NCBI RefSeq assembly: GCF_010093205.1
Contig: NZ_PDWN01000002.1
Location: 248,001-312,000 of the forward strand
Reading direction: 5' to 3'
DNA: 64,000 nt
Origin: Pseudoxanthomonas daejeonensis
GTDB lineage: Bacteria > Pseudomonadota > Gammaproteobacteria > Xanthomonadales > Xanthomonadaceae
Below the pieces are notes generated by a model that saw only the letters and a list, made by a program, of their open reading frames with translations, was not told the DNA's origin and did no database searches. Shown piece by piece: positions 8,625-16,619 of the stretch. Each line of letters starts with the position of its first letter. Within the stretch, counting starts at the first letter, position 1. The translations under genes were made by a program, and so were the position numbers.

Positions 8625-9506
8625 CTACTGGGCGACGATGACTTCGGCCGCCTTCTTCGCCGTCGCCGCCGATTTTTTGCCCGCCGCCTGGATCTGGGAC
8701 GCAGGCACCCCGCCCGCCACCAGCGCCGCCTTCAACGCGTCGGCCCGTGCCTGGGCGACCTTGCCGTCCTTGTCGTATGCCTCGACCCGCACCCGCCCCC
8801 GCTTGCCGATCTGCAGGTAGGTGGCCAGCGCTCCGGCACCGGCCTTGCCGTCCGTGCTCAGGGCGCCCTTGCCCGGGGCATAGGCACTTGCCGGCAGGGC
8901 GAACACTTCCCCGCGCGACTCGAAGGCCGAGGGCGGCAGCTTCGTGCCCGACACCAGTTCGGCCTCCTGCCGCGCCAGCTCGGCTTCCTTGCGCCGCGCC
9001 GCGCTCAGCTGCGCCGTCTGCTTGCCAGTCACCGTGGAGAGGGTCTGTTCGACATCGGTCCGTGCCGCGGCTTCGGCCTCGGCGGCCAGGCGCAAACGCT
9101 CGGCTTCCTCGGCCTGGATCTGCGACTGGATCCGCAGATGTTCGGCCTCCTGGCGGGCGCGCTCGACTTCGCGACGGCTGGCCTGCAACAGCAGCTCGCT
9201 GCGCTGCAGGTCAAGTGTGGCCAGCTCGCGCCGTGCCATTTCGGCGCCCGCCGCGGTCTCGGCGATCTCGATACGGCGCTCGGCCAGGTAGAGCGCGCCC
9301 GGTCGCTCACCGCGACGGGCCTCGGCCAGGACGGTGATCGCCTGGCGCGCCTCCATCTGCTCGAACGCCGCAAGGCGGCCCAGCGCAGGGTCGGCCTGCA
9401 GCCGGTCCAGGCGCGCCTGCAGGCGCATTGCGTCCGGATCGTCCGCGGCCCGGGCGGGGGCAGGCATCAGCAGTGACGCAGCAAGGACAAAAGCGAGGGC
9501 CTTCAT
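8625..9506 (-). CDS. Exported coiled-coil protein with OmpA-like C-terminus
   Basis: A 293-residue protein with a signal peptide (MKALAFVLAASLLMPAPARA). A DUF4398-like helical region (about 25-120) is followed by a long charged helix rich in Glu, Arg and Ala (about 120-215) and a degenerate OmpA/MotB-like end (about 225-290, GRVRVEAYDKDGKVAQARAD, then VPASQIQ). The family probably bridges outer membrane and peptidoglycan, but this is inferred. The longer open frame upstream is antisense noise. The start at 9506 overlaps the stop of the preceding DUF4398 gene as ATGA, so the two are coupled and probably act as a pair. Confidence 0.8.
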   Translation of the reverse strand: MKALAFVLAASLLMPAPARAADDPDAMRLQARLDRLQADPALGRLAAFEQMEARQAITVLAEARRGERPGALYLAERRIEIAETAAGAEMARRELATLDLQRSELLLQASRREVERARQEAEHLRIQSQIQAEEAERLRLAAEAEAAARTDVEQTLSTVTGKQTAQLSAARRKEAELARQEAELVSGTKLPPSAFESRGEVFALPASAYAPGKGALSTDGKAGAGALATYLQIGKRGRVRVEAYDKDGKVAQARADALKAALVAGGVPASQIQAAGKKSAATAKKAAEVIVAQ

Positions 9507-9901
9507 GGCGCGCCCTCCGCAGGCAGACCAAGCGTCTGCCGTAGTCCCGCGATCTCTTCCCGACGCTGGTGCAACGCCGCGTCGGCCTGCGCGCGGTCGC
9601 TGCGCACCCGTGCCAGGTCGGCATCGGCTGCCGCACGCCTGGCCAGCTCGTCCGCATCGCGGCGCTCCCCCCGGCTGCGCGACAACGCCCCCGCCTGCGC
9701 CTGGATCAGCGCCTGCCGGGCCGTGTCGAGCAGGTCCGGTGCGTACTGGTCGGCATCGGCGGCCTGCGCGTTCTGCACGGCCTGCTGGGCGCGCAGCAGG
9801 TCCGGCGAGGCGACCTGGGCCTGGGCTGTGACCGCAAGCCCGGATGCGGCAACCAGCGCATACAGGCACCGGCGGAAGTGTGCGAAGCTAGAGTCGATCA
9901 T
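9503..9901 (-). CDS. DUF4398 family exported protein
   Basis: A 132-residue protein with a signal peptide (about residues 1-28, ending AVTAQA) and an alpha-helical DUF4398 domain with repeated QAA/DLLDTARQAL heptads. The function is unknown; paralogues are usually found beside OmpA-like proteins, as here. The start at 9901 is preferred over an upstream Met because it gives a clean signal peptide. No strong ribosome-binding site is seen. It is divergent from pilU with about 119 bp between the starts. Confidence 0.78.
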   Translation of the reverse strand: MIDSSFAHFRRCLYALVAASGLAVTAQAQVASPDLLRAQQAVQNAQAADADQYAPDLLDTARQALIQAQAGALSRSRGERRDADELARRAAADADLARVRSDRAQADAALHQRREEIAGLRQTLGLPAEGAP

Positions 9902-10020
9902 CAGGGGACGTCGTGTCGTTTCGGCACGGCCATTGTCTGTAGCCTGCGGCGCGCATGCAACGGCACCGCGCGGGCCAGACCGGGAATCGACAAAAAACGA
10001 GCAGTGGGGATCGTCGCGCA

Positions 10021-11157
10021 ATGGATATCGGCTACTTCCTGAAGCTGATGACCGAGAAGAACGCCTCGGACATGTTCCTGACCACCGGGGCCCCGGTCTA
10101 CATCAAGATCGAGGGCAAGCTGTACCCGCTGGGCAACACCGGCCTGCCGCCCGGCATGGTCAAGAAGATCGCCTACTCGCTGATGGACGAGGGCCAGGTG
10201 CCCCAGTTCGAGCGCGAGCTCGAGCTCAATATGGCCATTGCGCTGGCCGATGCCGGCCGCTTCCGCGTCAACGTGTTCAAGCAGCGCGGCGAGGTAGGCA
10301 TGGTGATCCGCGCGATCCGCAGCGTGATCCCCAGCATCGAGGACCTCAACCTGCCCGACGTGCTGAAGGACATCATCATGACTCCGCGCGGGCTGGTGCT
10401 GCTGGTCGGCTCCACCGGCTCGGGCAAGTCGACCTCGCTGGCCTCGATGATCGACTACCGCAACAGCAACACGACCGGGCACATCCTCACCATCGAGGAC
10501 CCGATCGAGTACCTGCACAAGCACAAGAAGTCGATCGTCAACCAGCGCGAAGTCGGCCTGGACACGCACGCCTTCCACAACGCGCTCAAGAACGCGATGC
10601 GCGAAGCGCCGGACGTGATCCTGATCGGCGAGATCCTGGACGCGACCACGATGGAGGCGGCGATCGCCTTCGCCGAAACCGGCCATCTGTGCCTGGCGAC
10701 GCTGCACTCCAACAACGCCGACCAGACCATCGAGCGCATCCTCAACTTCTTCCCCGAGAGCGCGCACAAGAACGTGCTGATGAACCTGGCGCTGAACCTG
10801 CGCGCCGTGGTTTCGCTGCGCCTGGTCAAGGGCCTGGACGAGCGCCGGATCCCGGCCACCGAGGTACTGATCAACACGCCGATGATCCGCGACCTGCTGC
10901 GCCGGGGCCAGGTGCACGAGATCAAGGCGGCGATGGAAGGTTCGCTGGAAGAAGGCATGCATACCTTCGACCAGTGCCTGTTCCGGATGGTCAAGCAGGG
11001 CCGCATCGAGCAGGAGGAAGCGCTGCGCGCGGCCGACTCGCGCGACGGCCTGGCGCTCAAGTTCCGCCTGTCCGAGGGTGCCGATGCCGAGCACGACCCC
11101 TACGCCGACGTGAACGCGATACCGGCCACGCCGACCATCACCCACGGCTTCACCTAG
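10021..11157 (+). CDS. pilU: Type IV pilus retraction ATPase PilU
   Basis: A 378-residue hexameric ATPase of the PilT/PilU group that powers pilus retraction at the inner membrane. It has an N-terminal PAS-like domain (1-100), Walker A GSTGSGKS (130-137), Walker B VILIGEILD (199-207) and the His box GHLCLATLHS (221-230). The GEILD and the extended, acidic C-terminus point to PilU rather than PilT, whose box reads GEMRD. In many relatives pilT lies directly upstream. Here the upstream neighbour is an unrelated divergent gene, so this copy is an orphan in the window. Confidence 0.9.
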   Translation: MDIGYFLKLMTEKNASDMFLTTGAPVYIKIEGKLYPLGNTGLPPGMVKKIAYSLMDEGQVPQFERELELNMAIALADAGRFRVNVFKQRGEVGMVIRAIRSVIPSIEDLNLPDVLKDIIMTPRGLVLLVGSTGSGKSTSLASMIDYRNSNTTGHILTIEDPIEYLHKHKKSIVNQREVGLDTHAFHNALKNAMREAPDVILIGEILDATTMEAAIAFAETGHLCLATLHSNNADQTIERILNFFPESAHKNVLMNLALNLRAVVSLRLVKGLDERRIPATEVLINTPMIRDLLRRGQVHEIKAAMEGSLEEGMHTFDQCLFRMVKQGRIEQEEALRAADSRDGLALKFRLSEGADAEHDPYADVNAIPATPTITHGFT

Positions 11158-11179
11158 GTACCAGCCTGGCGCGTGCCGG

Positions 11180-11206
11180 CCGGGGCGACCCCAGGGTCAC
11201 GCCCCC
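11180..11206. terminator. Hairpin between convergent pilU and maiA
   Basis: GGGGCG-ACCC pairs with GGGT-CGCCCC across a 2-base loop with a small bulge, partly inside the end of maiA. It has no clear T-run, so a terminator role is only likely from its position. Confidence 0.35.
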
Positions 11207-11880
11207 TTCGGCGCATCCGGCTGGGATTCGGGCGCCGCCTGGCGGAACGCCGGCAACACCTGGCAGGCCTGTTCGATCCGCGCCAGCGTCGGCCATTGCG
11301 CCACTTCCAGCCCGAAGCGCCGCGCGTTGTACAGCTGCGGCACCAGGCAGCAATCGGCCAGCCCGGGCGCGTCCCCGTGGCAGAACGCACCTGTGGCCGG
11401 ATCCTCGTCGACCAGCGCCTCGAATGCGGCGAGTCCATCCACGATCCAGTGCCGCACCCACTCGTCGCGCTCGGCCTGCGGCACGTTCCAGTGCTGCTCG
11501 AAGAACTGCAGCACGCGCAGGTTGTTGAGCGGGTGCACGTCGCAGGCGACCAGCTGTGCCAGCGCGCGGACCCGGCCGCGCTCGCGCGCGGTGCCGGGCA
11601 GCAGCGCCGGCGTGTCCGGCCAGACCTCCTCGAGGTACTCGAGGATCGCCAGCGACTGGCGCACCGCGCGGCGACCATGCATGAGCAACGGCACCAGCTG
11701 CTGAGGATTGAGTGCGGCGTAGTCGGCCGCGTGCTGCTGCCCACCATCCTTGAGCAGGTGCACAGGCACGGTCTCGAACTGCAGACCTTTCAGCGCCAGG
11801 CCTATTCGCACCCGGTAGGCGGCGCTGGAGCGCCAGTACGAATACAGGTGCAGGCCTTCGTCGGTGATCCTGTCCAACAT
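11197..11880 (-). CDS. maiA: Maleylacetoacetate isomerase (GST zeta class)
   Basis: A 227-residue cytosolic glutathione-dependent isomerase that turns maleylacetoacetate into fumarylacetoacetate in tyrosine breakdown. The zeta-class N-terminal motif LYSYWRSSAAYRVRIGL (residues 12-28) carries the catalytic serines, although the usual SSC is SSA here. NPQQLVPLL and the cis-Pro thioredoxin-fold loop follow, then an all-helical C-terminal domain with HPLNNLRVLQ. GGGAGG lies a few bases upstream of the ATG. It shares its strand and pathway with the fumarylacetoacetase gene 94 bp upstream. Confidence 0.92.
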   Translation of the reverse strand: MLDRITDEGLHLYSYWRSSAAYRVRIGLALKGLQFETVPVHLLKDGGQQHAADYAALNPQQLVPLLMHGRRAVRQSLAILEYLEEVWPDTPALLPGTARERGRVRALAQLVACDVHPLNNLRVLQFFEQHWNVPQAERDEWVRHWIVDGLAAFEALVDEDPATGAFCHGDAPGLADCCLVPQLYNARRFGLEVAQWPTLARIEQACQVLPAFRQAAPESQPDAPKGA

Positions 11881-11974
11881 GCGCCTCCCGGGAACGACCG
11901 TTCCGCGCGCACGATAGCGCGGCCTGCTCCACCTGCCACGGCCGCCGGTCGCGGCCGCGACACCGCCTGCCGGT

Positions 11975-12973
11975 TCAGGCCGCGCCGGGAGCCGGCTGCC
12001 GCTCGATCCGCTGCTCGATCGCGCCGAACAGGCTGCGGCCCTGGCGATCCAGCATCTCGATCCGGACCGTGTCGCCGAACTTCATGAAGGGCGTGCTCGG
12101 CTTGCCATCGCGCAGCGCCTCGACCGTGCGCCGCTCGGCGAAGCAGGACGCGCCGCGCGAGACATCCTGGTTGGCGATCGTGCCGGAGCCCACGATCGTG
12201 CCGGCCGCCAGCGGGCGGGTCCTGGCGGCATGGGCGACCAGCTGGGCGAAGTCGAACTGCATGTCCTCGCCGGCCTCCGGCGCGCCGAACCACTCGCCGT
12301 TGATGTGGGTCAGCAGTGGCAGGTGCAGCTTGTTGCCCTGCCAGGCCCCGTCCAGCTCGTCTGGCGTCACGAACACCGGCGACAGCGCCGAGCGCGGCTT
12401 GGATTGCAGGAAGCCGAAGCCCTTGGCCAGCTCGCCCGGGATCAGGTTGCGCAGGGAGACGTCGTTGACCAGGCCGACCAGCTGGATGTGGCCCGCCGCC
12501 TGTTCTGGCGTCACCGCCATCGGCACGTCGTCGGTGATGACCACGATCTCGGCTTCCAGGTCGATCCCGTGGTCCTCGCTGGTGACGCGCACCGGGTCGC
12601 GCGGACCGTAGAAGCCGGCGCTGGTGGCCTGGTACATCAGCGGATCGGTGTAGAAGCTCTCCGGCACCTCGGCACCGCGGGCGCGACGGACGCGCTCCAC
12701 GTGCGGCAGGTAGGCGCTGCCATCCACGAATTCGTAGGCGCGCGGCAGCGGCGCGGCCAGGCTCGCCGGATCAAGATCGAAGGCCTCGGTCGCTTCACCC
12801 GCTTCCAGGGCAGCCGCCAGCGCGTTCAGCCGCGGCGCCGCGCGCTGCCAGTCGTCCAGGGCCTGCTGCAGGGTCGCGGCGATGCCCGAGGCCCGGACCG
12901 CGCGTGCCAGGTCACGCGAGACCACCACCAGGGTGCCGTCGCGGCCGCCTTCCTTGAGGGAACCAAGTTTCAT
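11975..12973 (-). CDS. fahA: Fumarylacetoacetate hydrolase family protein
   Basis: A 332-residue FAH-fold hydrolase for the last step of tyrosine breakdown, giving fumarate and acetoacetate. It shows the metal-ligand segments of the family (DLEAEIVVITDD, the VNDVSLRN region and GSGTIANQDVSRG). It is shorter than the 420-residue eukaryotic FAH and matches the bacterial form found beside maiA. An in-frame ATG at 12985 lies only three bases after AAGGAG, so the ATG at 12973 (11 bases after it) is the better start. It is most likely cotranscribed with maiA. Confidence 0.9.
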   Translation of the reverse strand: MKLGSLKEGGRDGTLVVVSRDLARAVRASGIAATLQQALDDWQRAAPRLNALAAALEAGEATEAFDLDPASLAAPLPRAYEFVDGSAYLPHVERVRRARGAEVPESFYTDPLMYQATSAGFYGPRDPVRVTSEDHGIDLEAEIVVITDDVPMAVTPEQAAGHIQLVGLVNDVSLRNLIPGELAKGFGFLQSKPRSALSPVFVTPDELDGAWQGNKLHLPLLTHINGEWFGAPEAGEDMQFDFAQLVAHAARTRPLAAGTIVGSGTIANQDVSRGASCFAERRTVEALRDGKPSTPFMKFGDTVRIEMLDRQGRSLFGAIEQRIERQPAPGAA

Positions 12974-13361
12974 GGCGGCATGCACTCCTTCGGGCTGGGC
13001 TGGCGATTGTACGGATTCGCGTTCATGGTTTCATTGGAAACATTGGCTCCCCACCCGCATCCGCCCCGCTGCCGACCTCGTTCGCCTCGCCTAGCTGAAC
13101 GGATGGCTCGGCATCCTCCCCATTCATCGCGTAGAATCCGCGCCCTGATAGCTAGCGGCCGTCCGTTTCCCTCCGGGACCGGCAGCGTCGGTTCACCCCG
13201 ACGTCCGCCCCACTCCGACGCCATTCGCAGCCATCGGGCCGGACATTCCGGCCGTATACCCTCTCGCAGCGCGGTTCACGGGAACGCTCCGAGCCACTAG
13301 ATCGAATATCGATCCGCCCGCCGACACCTGTCCGCGGGCTGTTGCCATGGAGCTTTCCAAG
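12974..13361. other. Long intergenic region / rhlE leader
   Basis: 388 bases without a gene. They hold a possible -10 box TAGAAT at 13132-13137, which would give a leader of more than 200 nt for rhlE, and a perfect GATCGA-ATA-TCGATC inverted repeat at 13300-13314. No -35 box of quality is seen. Confidence 0.45.
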
Positions 13362-14732
13362 ATGTCCTTCGAGTCGCTGGGCCTGGCGCCCTTCCTCCTG
13401 CGTGCCCTGTCCGAACAGGGTTACGAGAACCCCACCCCGATCCAGCAGCAGGCGATCCCGCTCGCGCTGGCCGGCCATGACCTGCTCGCCGGCGCGCAGA
13501 CCGGTACCGGCAAGACGGCCGCGTTCGGCCTGCCGCTGCTGCAGCACCTGGGCACCGCCCCGCAGAGCGTGGGCCAGGGCCCGCGCAAGCCGCGCGCCCT
13601 GATCCTGACCCCGACCCGCGAGCTGGCCACCCAGGTGCACGACAGCCTGCGCGGTTATGGCAAGCACCTGCGCATCCCCAGCGCGGTGATCTACGGCGGC
13701 GTGGGCATGGGCAACCAGCTCGACGCGCTGCGCCGCGGCGTGGACCTGGTGATCGCCTGCCCGGGCCGCCTGATCGACCACATCGAGCGTCGCAGCGTCG
13801 ACCTGTCCGGGATCGAGATCCTGGTGCTGGACGAGGCCGACCGCATGCTCGACATGGGCTTCCTGCCCTCGATCAACCGGATCCTGGCCAAGCTGCCCAA
13901 GCAGAACCGGCAGACGCTGCTGTTCTCGGCGACCTTCCCCGAGAGCATCAAGACGCTGGCGATGGAGTTCATGCGCAACCCGCGCGAAGTGCAGGTCACC
14001 CCGCAGAACACCGTGGCCGAGAAGATCGCCCACCGCGTGCACCCGGTCGACGGCGGCCGCAAGCGCGAACTGCTGCTGCACCTGCTGGCGCAGGATTCGC
14101 GCGTGCAGACCCTGGTGTTCGCGCGGACCAAGCACGGCAGCGACAAGCTGGCCGGCTTCATCGAGAAGTCCGGCATCCAGACCGCGGCGATCCATGGCAA
14201 CAAGAGCCAGGGCCAGCGCATGCGCGCGCTCAGCGACTTCAAGGCCGGCAAGGTCAAGGTCCTGGTCGCCACCGACATCGCCGCGCGCGGCATCGACATC
14301 GACCAGCTGCCGCGGGTGATCAACTTCGACCTGCCGATGGTGGCCGAGGACTACGTGCACCGCATCGGCCGCACCGGGCGCAATGGCTCGACCGGCGAGG
14401 CGATCTCGCTGGTCGCCCAGGACGAGGCCAAGCTGTTGCGTGCGATCGTGCGCATGCTCGACCGCGACATGGACATCCGCGACGTGCCGGGCTTCGAGCC
14501 GCAGGTGCCGATCCGCTGGGGCAACAGCGCCCCGGGCAAGGCCGAGCAGCCGGGTGGAGATCGCGCACCGCGCAAGCCGGGCGGCGGTCGCGGTCGTCGT
14601 CCGCACGGCGGCGAAGGCCAGCGCCATGCGCATGCCGGCCCCAAGTCCCACACCGGCCAGCGCGACGGCGCACGCAAGCCTGCCGACGGCCGTGGCCGTG
14701 GCGGCGGTCCGCGCCGGGACGCGCAGCGCTGA
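13362..14732 (+). CDS. rhlE: DEAD-box RNA helicase RhlE
   Basis: An ATP-dependent RNA helicase of about 456 residues, involved in ribosome assembly and RNA turnover. All motifs are seen: Q motif (GYENPTPIQ), I (AQTGTGKT), Ia (PTRELA), II (LDEADRMLDMG), III (SAT), IV-V (ATDIAARGID) and VI (HRIGRTGR). From about residue 385 a basic Gly/Arg/His-rich tail follows, typical of RhlE RNA-binding extensions. An ATG at 13347 is also in frame, but the one at 13362 has GGAG nine bases upstream and starts at the usual MSFESLGL. The leader is unusually long. Confidence 0.93.
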   Translation: MSFESLGLAPFLLRALSEQGYENPTPIQQQAIPLALAGHDLLAGAQTGTGKTAAFGLPLLQHLGTAPQSVGQGPRKPRALILTPTRELATQVHDSLRGYGKHLRIPSAVIYGGVGMGNQLDALRRGVDLVIACPGRLIDHIERRSVDLSGIEILVLDEADRMLDMGFLPSINRILAKLPKQNRQTLLFSATFPESIKTLAMEFMRNPREVQVTPQNTVAEKIAHRVHPVDGGRKRELLLHLLAQDSRVQTLVFARTKHGSDKLAGFIEKSGIQTAAIHGNKSQGQRMRALSDFKAGKVKVLVATDIAARGIDIDQLPRVINFDLPMVAEDYVHRIGRTGRNGSTGEAISLVAQDEAKLLRAIVRMLDRDMDIRDVPGFEPQVPIRWGNSAPGKAEQPGGDRAPRKPGGGRGRRPHGGEGQRHAHAGPKSHTGQRDGARKPADGRGRGGGPRRDAQR

Positions 14733-14746
14733 CCTGATGTCGCAGT

Positions 14747-14770
14747 GGCCGGGCGCGAACGCGTCCGGCC
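14747..14770. terminator. Strong hairpin after rhlE
   Basis: GGCCGGGCGC pairs with GCGTCCGGCC around a GAAC loop, with one G-T pair. There is no T-run, so it may be a transcript-end stabiliser rather than an intrinsic terminator. Confidence 0.4.
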
Positions 14771-14815
14771 CGTTGCGTAGTATCGACCCGCATTCCCGTT
14801 CCACCGGATCCCGCC

Positions 14816-15169
14816 ATGGACATCTTCAAGGTCTTCACCCTGGAGGCGGCGCACCGCCTGCCCAACGTACCGGCGGGGCACAAGTGCGCGCGCCTGCACG
14901 GACACTCGTTCCGGGTGGAGATCCACGTCTCCGGCGAGGTCGACCCGCAGACCGGATGGGTGATGGATTTCGCCGAGATCAAGGCCGCGTTCAAGCCGCT
15001 GTACGAGCAGCTGGACCACCATTACCTCAACGATATCGATGGCCTGGACAACCCGACCAGCGAACGCCTGGCCGCCTGGATCTGGGCTCGCCTGAAGCCG
15101 GCATTGCCCCTGCTCAGCGAAGTGGTGGTGCACGAGACCTGCACTTCGGGCTGCCGCTTCCGCGGCTGA
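14816..15169 (+). CDS. queD: 6-carboxy-tetrahydropterin synthase (QueD/PTPS family)
   Basis: A 117-residue T-fold enzyme that converts dihydroneopterin triphosphate to 6-carboxytetrahydropterin in queuosine/7-deazaguanine synthesis. Zinc ligands H13 (EAAHRL), H28 and H30 (LHGHSF), the catalytic C24 (HKCARLHGH) and the HHYLN segment at about 68 are all present, as is the C-terminal E.....GCRFRG. Its size is that of bacterial QueD. No other queuosine gene is in the window. A TAGTAT element upstream (about 14778) may be its -10 box. Confidence 0.9.
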   Translation: MDIFKVFTLEAAHRLPNVPAGHKCARLHGHSFRVEIHVSGEVDPQTGWVMDFAEIKAAFKPLYEQLDHHYLNDIDGLDNPTSERLAAWIWARLKPALPLLSEVVVHETCTSGCRFRG

Positions 15170-15299
15170 GCCGACGCACGCCCTTCAGGGGCTTGCCCGC
15201 CCCCGCCCGGCGCAAAATCGCCCACCGGAAGCGTCACAGCCCGCAAAGGGCGCGATGACTCAGCCCGTATCTATTTGATATTTATTGCATTATTCAAGG

Positions 15300-15316
15300 C
15301 GGGAAAATAATTCCCG
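15300..15316. repeat. Small inverted repeat upstream of the phasin gene
   Basis: CGGGAA-AATAA-TTCCCG lies in the AT-rich region before the phasin gene. It could be an operator or a weak hairpin. Confidence 0.35.
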
Positions 15317-15320
15317 AAAG

Positions 15321-15357
15321 TTGTTGCGTTGCAACAAAAGCAGGTCTATGCTGCGTC
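15321..15357 (+). promoter_or_regulatory. Probable phasin promoter with overlapping palindrome
   Basis: The palindrome TTGTTGC-GTT-GCAACAA (15321-15337) overlaps a weak -35 (TTGCGT) that lies 17 bp before TATGCT. TGC/GCA palindromes are typical of PhaR control of phasin genes, so repression by a PhaR-like protein is plausible but not shown. Confidence 0.4.
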
Positions 15358-15390
15358 GCACCATAGAGGCAAATCCTCACGGAGTCCGCC

Positions 15391-15780
15391 ATGTCCTACC
15401 AGTTCAATGACCAGTTCAGCGCCTACACCCACCAGTTCGCCGCCGTTGCCGCGCGCTTGAACCGGCTGGCCCTGGAAAACGCCGAGACCGTATTCGGTGT
15501 GCAGCTGCGCACGCTCGAGAAGAACGTCGATGCGACCACCAGCTTCCTGGGTGAGCTCGTCGAGGTCCGCGACCTCGAGTCGTACAAGACCCTGGTGCCG
15601 AAGGGCCTGCAGGTCGCCCGCGACAACGCCGAGCGCGTCGCCGCTGCCGGCCAGGAAGTGTTCGGCCTGACCCTCAAGACCACCGAGGCGTTCGGCCAGC
15701 TGGCCAAGAACCAGTTCGAGGCGGCCACCGAGCAGGCCCAGGCCACCGTGGCCAAGGTTGCCAAGGCCACCAAGCGCTGA
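15391..15780 (+). CDS. Phasin family protein
   Basis: A 129-residue all-helical protein of the phasin family (SAYTHQFAAVAARLNRLALEN ... ATEQAQATVAKVAKATKR at the ends, shown here in parts). Phasins coat polyhydroxyalkanoate granules, though related proteins act as general stress or surface-active proteins. No PHA synthase, depolymerase or PhaR gene is in the window, so the granule role is inferred from the family only. The gene stands alone, with its own AT-rich promoter region and a strong terminator. Confidence 0.82.
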   Translation: MSYQFNDQFSAYTHQFAAVAARLNRLALENAETVFGVQLRTLEKNVDATTSFLGELVEVRDLESYKTLVPKGLQVARDNAERVAAAGQEVFGLTLKTTEAFGQLAKNQFEAATEQAQATVAKVAKATKR

Positions 15781-15839
15781 TTCCAGTGCGGTAATGCTTC
15801 AAAGAATTTGCGCGGCTCCCCTCCCTCCGCGCAAACCCA

Positions 15840-15878
15840 GACCCGGCAGCTCCCTCCCGCTGCCGGGTCTTTTTTTTG
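15840..15878 (+). terminator. Rho-independent terminator of the phasin gene
   Basis: GACCCGGCAGC (15840-15850) pairs perfectly with GCTGCCGGGTC (15859-15869), followed by eight T. It is oriented on the plus strand, 60 bp after the phasin stop. Confidence 0.92.
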
Positions 15879-15953
15879 CGTCGTCATCGGCCAAGGTCGC
15901 CGCCGGGGTCGCCCGTCCTGCGCTCACGCATGCCGCCAGGCGTGGCGAGGGCG

Positions 15954-16619
15954 CTAGGGCAAAAGGATCCGGTGGGCCAGCTCCACGGGCTGCGGGTCCG
16001 CCATGGGCGGCAGGTACCCCAGGCGCGGGGCCGGCAGGCGCGCATCGAGCAGGGCCAGGTTCTCCTCGCGGCATGCCATCAGCGGGTCGACTCCGCAGGC
16101 GATCCAGCCGGCCAGTTCGCAGCCGTCCGCGCGGATCGCGTCCGCGGTAAGTCGCGCGTGGTTGAGGCAGCCAAGCCGCAGCCCGACCACCAGCACCACC
16201 GGCAGGCGCATCGCCCTCACCAGGTCACGCTGGTCCAGCGTTGCCGACAGTGGCGCCGCCCAGCCGCCCACGCCCTCCACCACCACCATGTCCGCATGCG
16301 TGCTCAGGCGCGCGAACGCGGCCAGGATCGGTTCGGCGGTGACTTCAATGCCGGCCGCACGCGAGGCCAGCTCCGGCGCCAGCGGCTCGGGCAGTGCGAA
16401 CGGATTGAGGTCTTCGTAGACCGGGCGCGGTTCGCTTGCCGACTGCAGCGCCAGTGCATCGGCATTGCGCCAGCCACCCGGCATCGATTCGCAGCCACTT
16501 GCGACCGGCTTCATGCCGATGGCGCGCAGGCCCCGCGCACGCGCAGCATGGAGCAGCGTCGCGCTGGCCAAGGTCTTGCCTGCGCCGGTGTCGGTACCGG
16601 TGACGAACAGACTACGCAT
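15954..16619 (-). CDS. bioD: Dethiobiotin synthetase
   Basis: A 221-residue ATP-dependent enzyme that closes the ureido ring of dethiobiotin from 7,8-diaminopelargonate. The P-loop GTDTGAGKT is at residues 8-16, the second lysine in MKPVASG (about 36-42), and VVVEGVGGWAAPL at about 111-123 is the family signature. The length is standard. It overlaps the upstream TMEM175-like gene by 8 bp, so both are on one transcript, although no functional link is known. The other bio genes are not in the window. Confidence 0.93.
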   Translation of the reverse strand: MRSLFVTGTDTGAGKTLASATLLHAARARGLRAIGMKPVASGCESMPGGWRNADALALQSASEPRPVYEDLNPFALPEPLAPELASRAAGIEVTAEPILAAFARLSTHADMVVVEGVGGWAAPLSATLDQRDLVRAMRLPVVLVVGLRLGCLNHARLTADAIRADGCELAGWIACGVDPLMACREENLALLDARLPAPRLGYLPPMADPQPVELAHRILLP

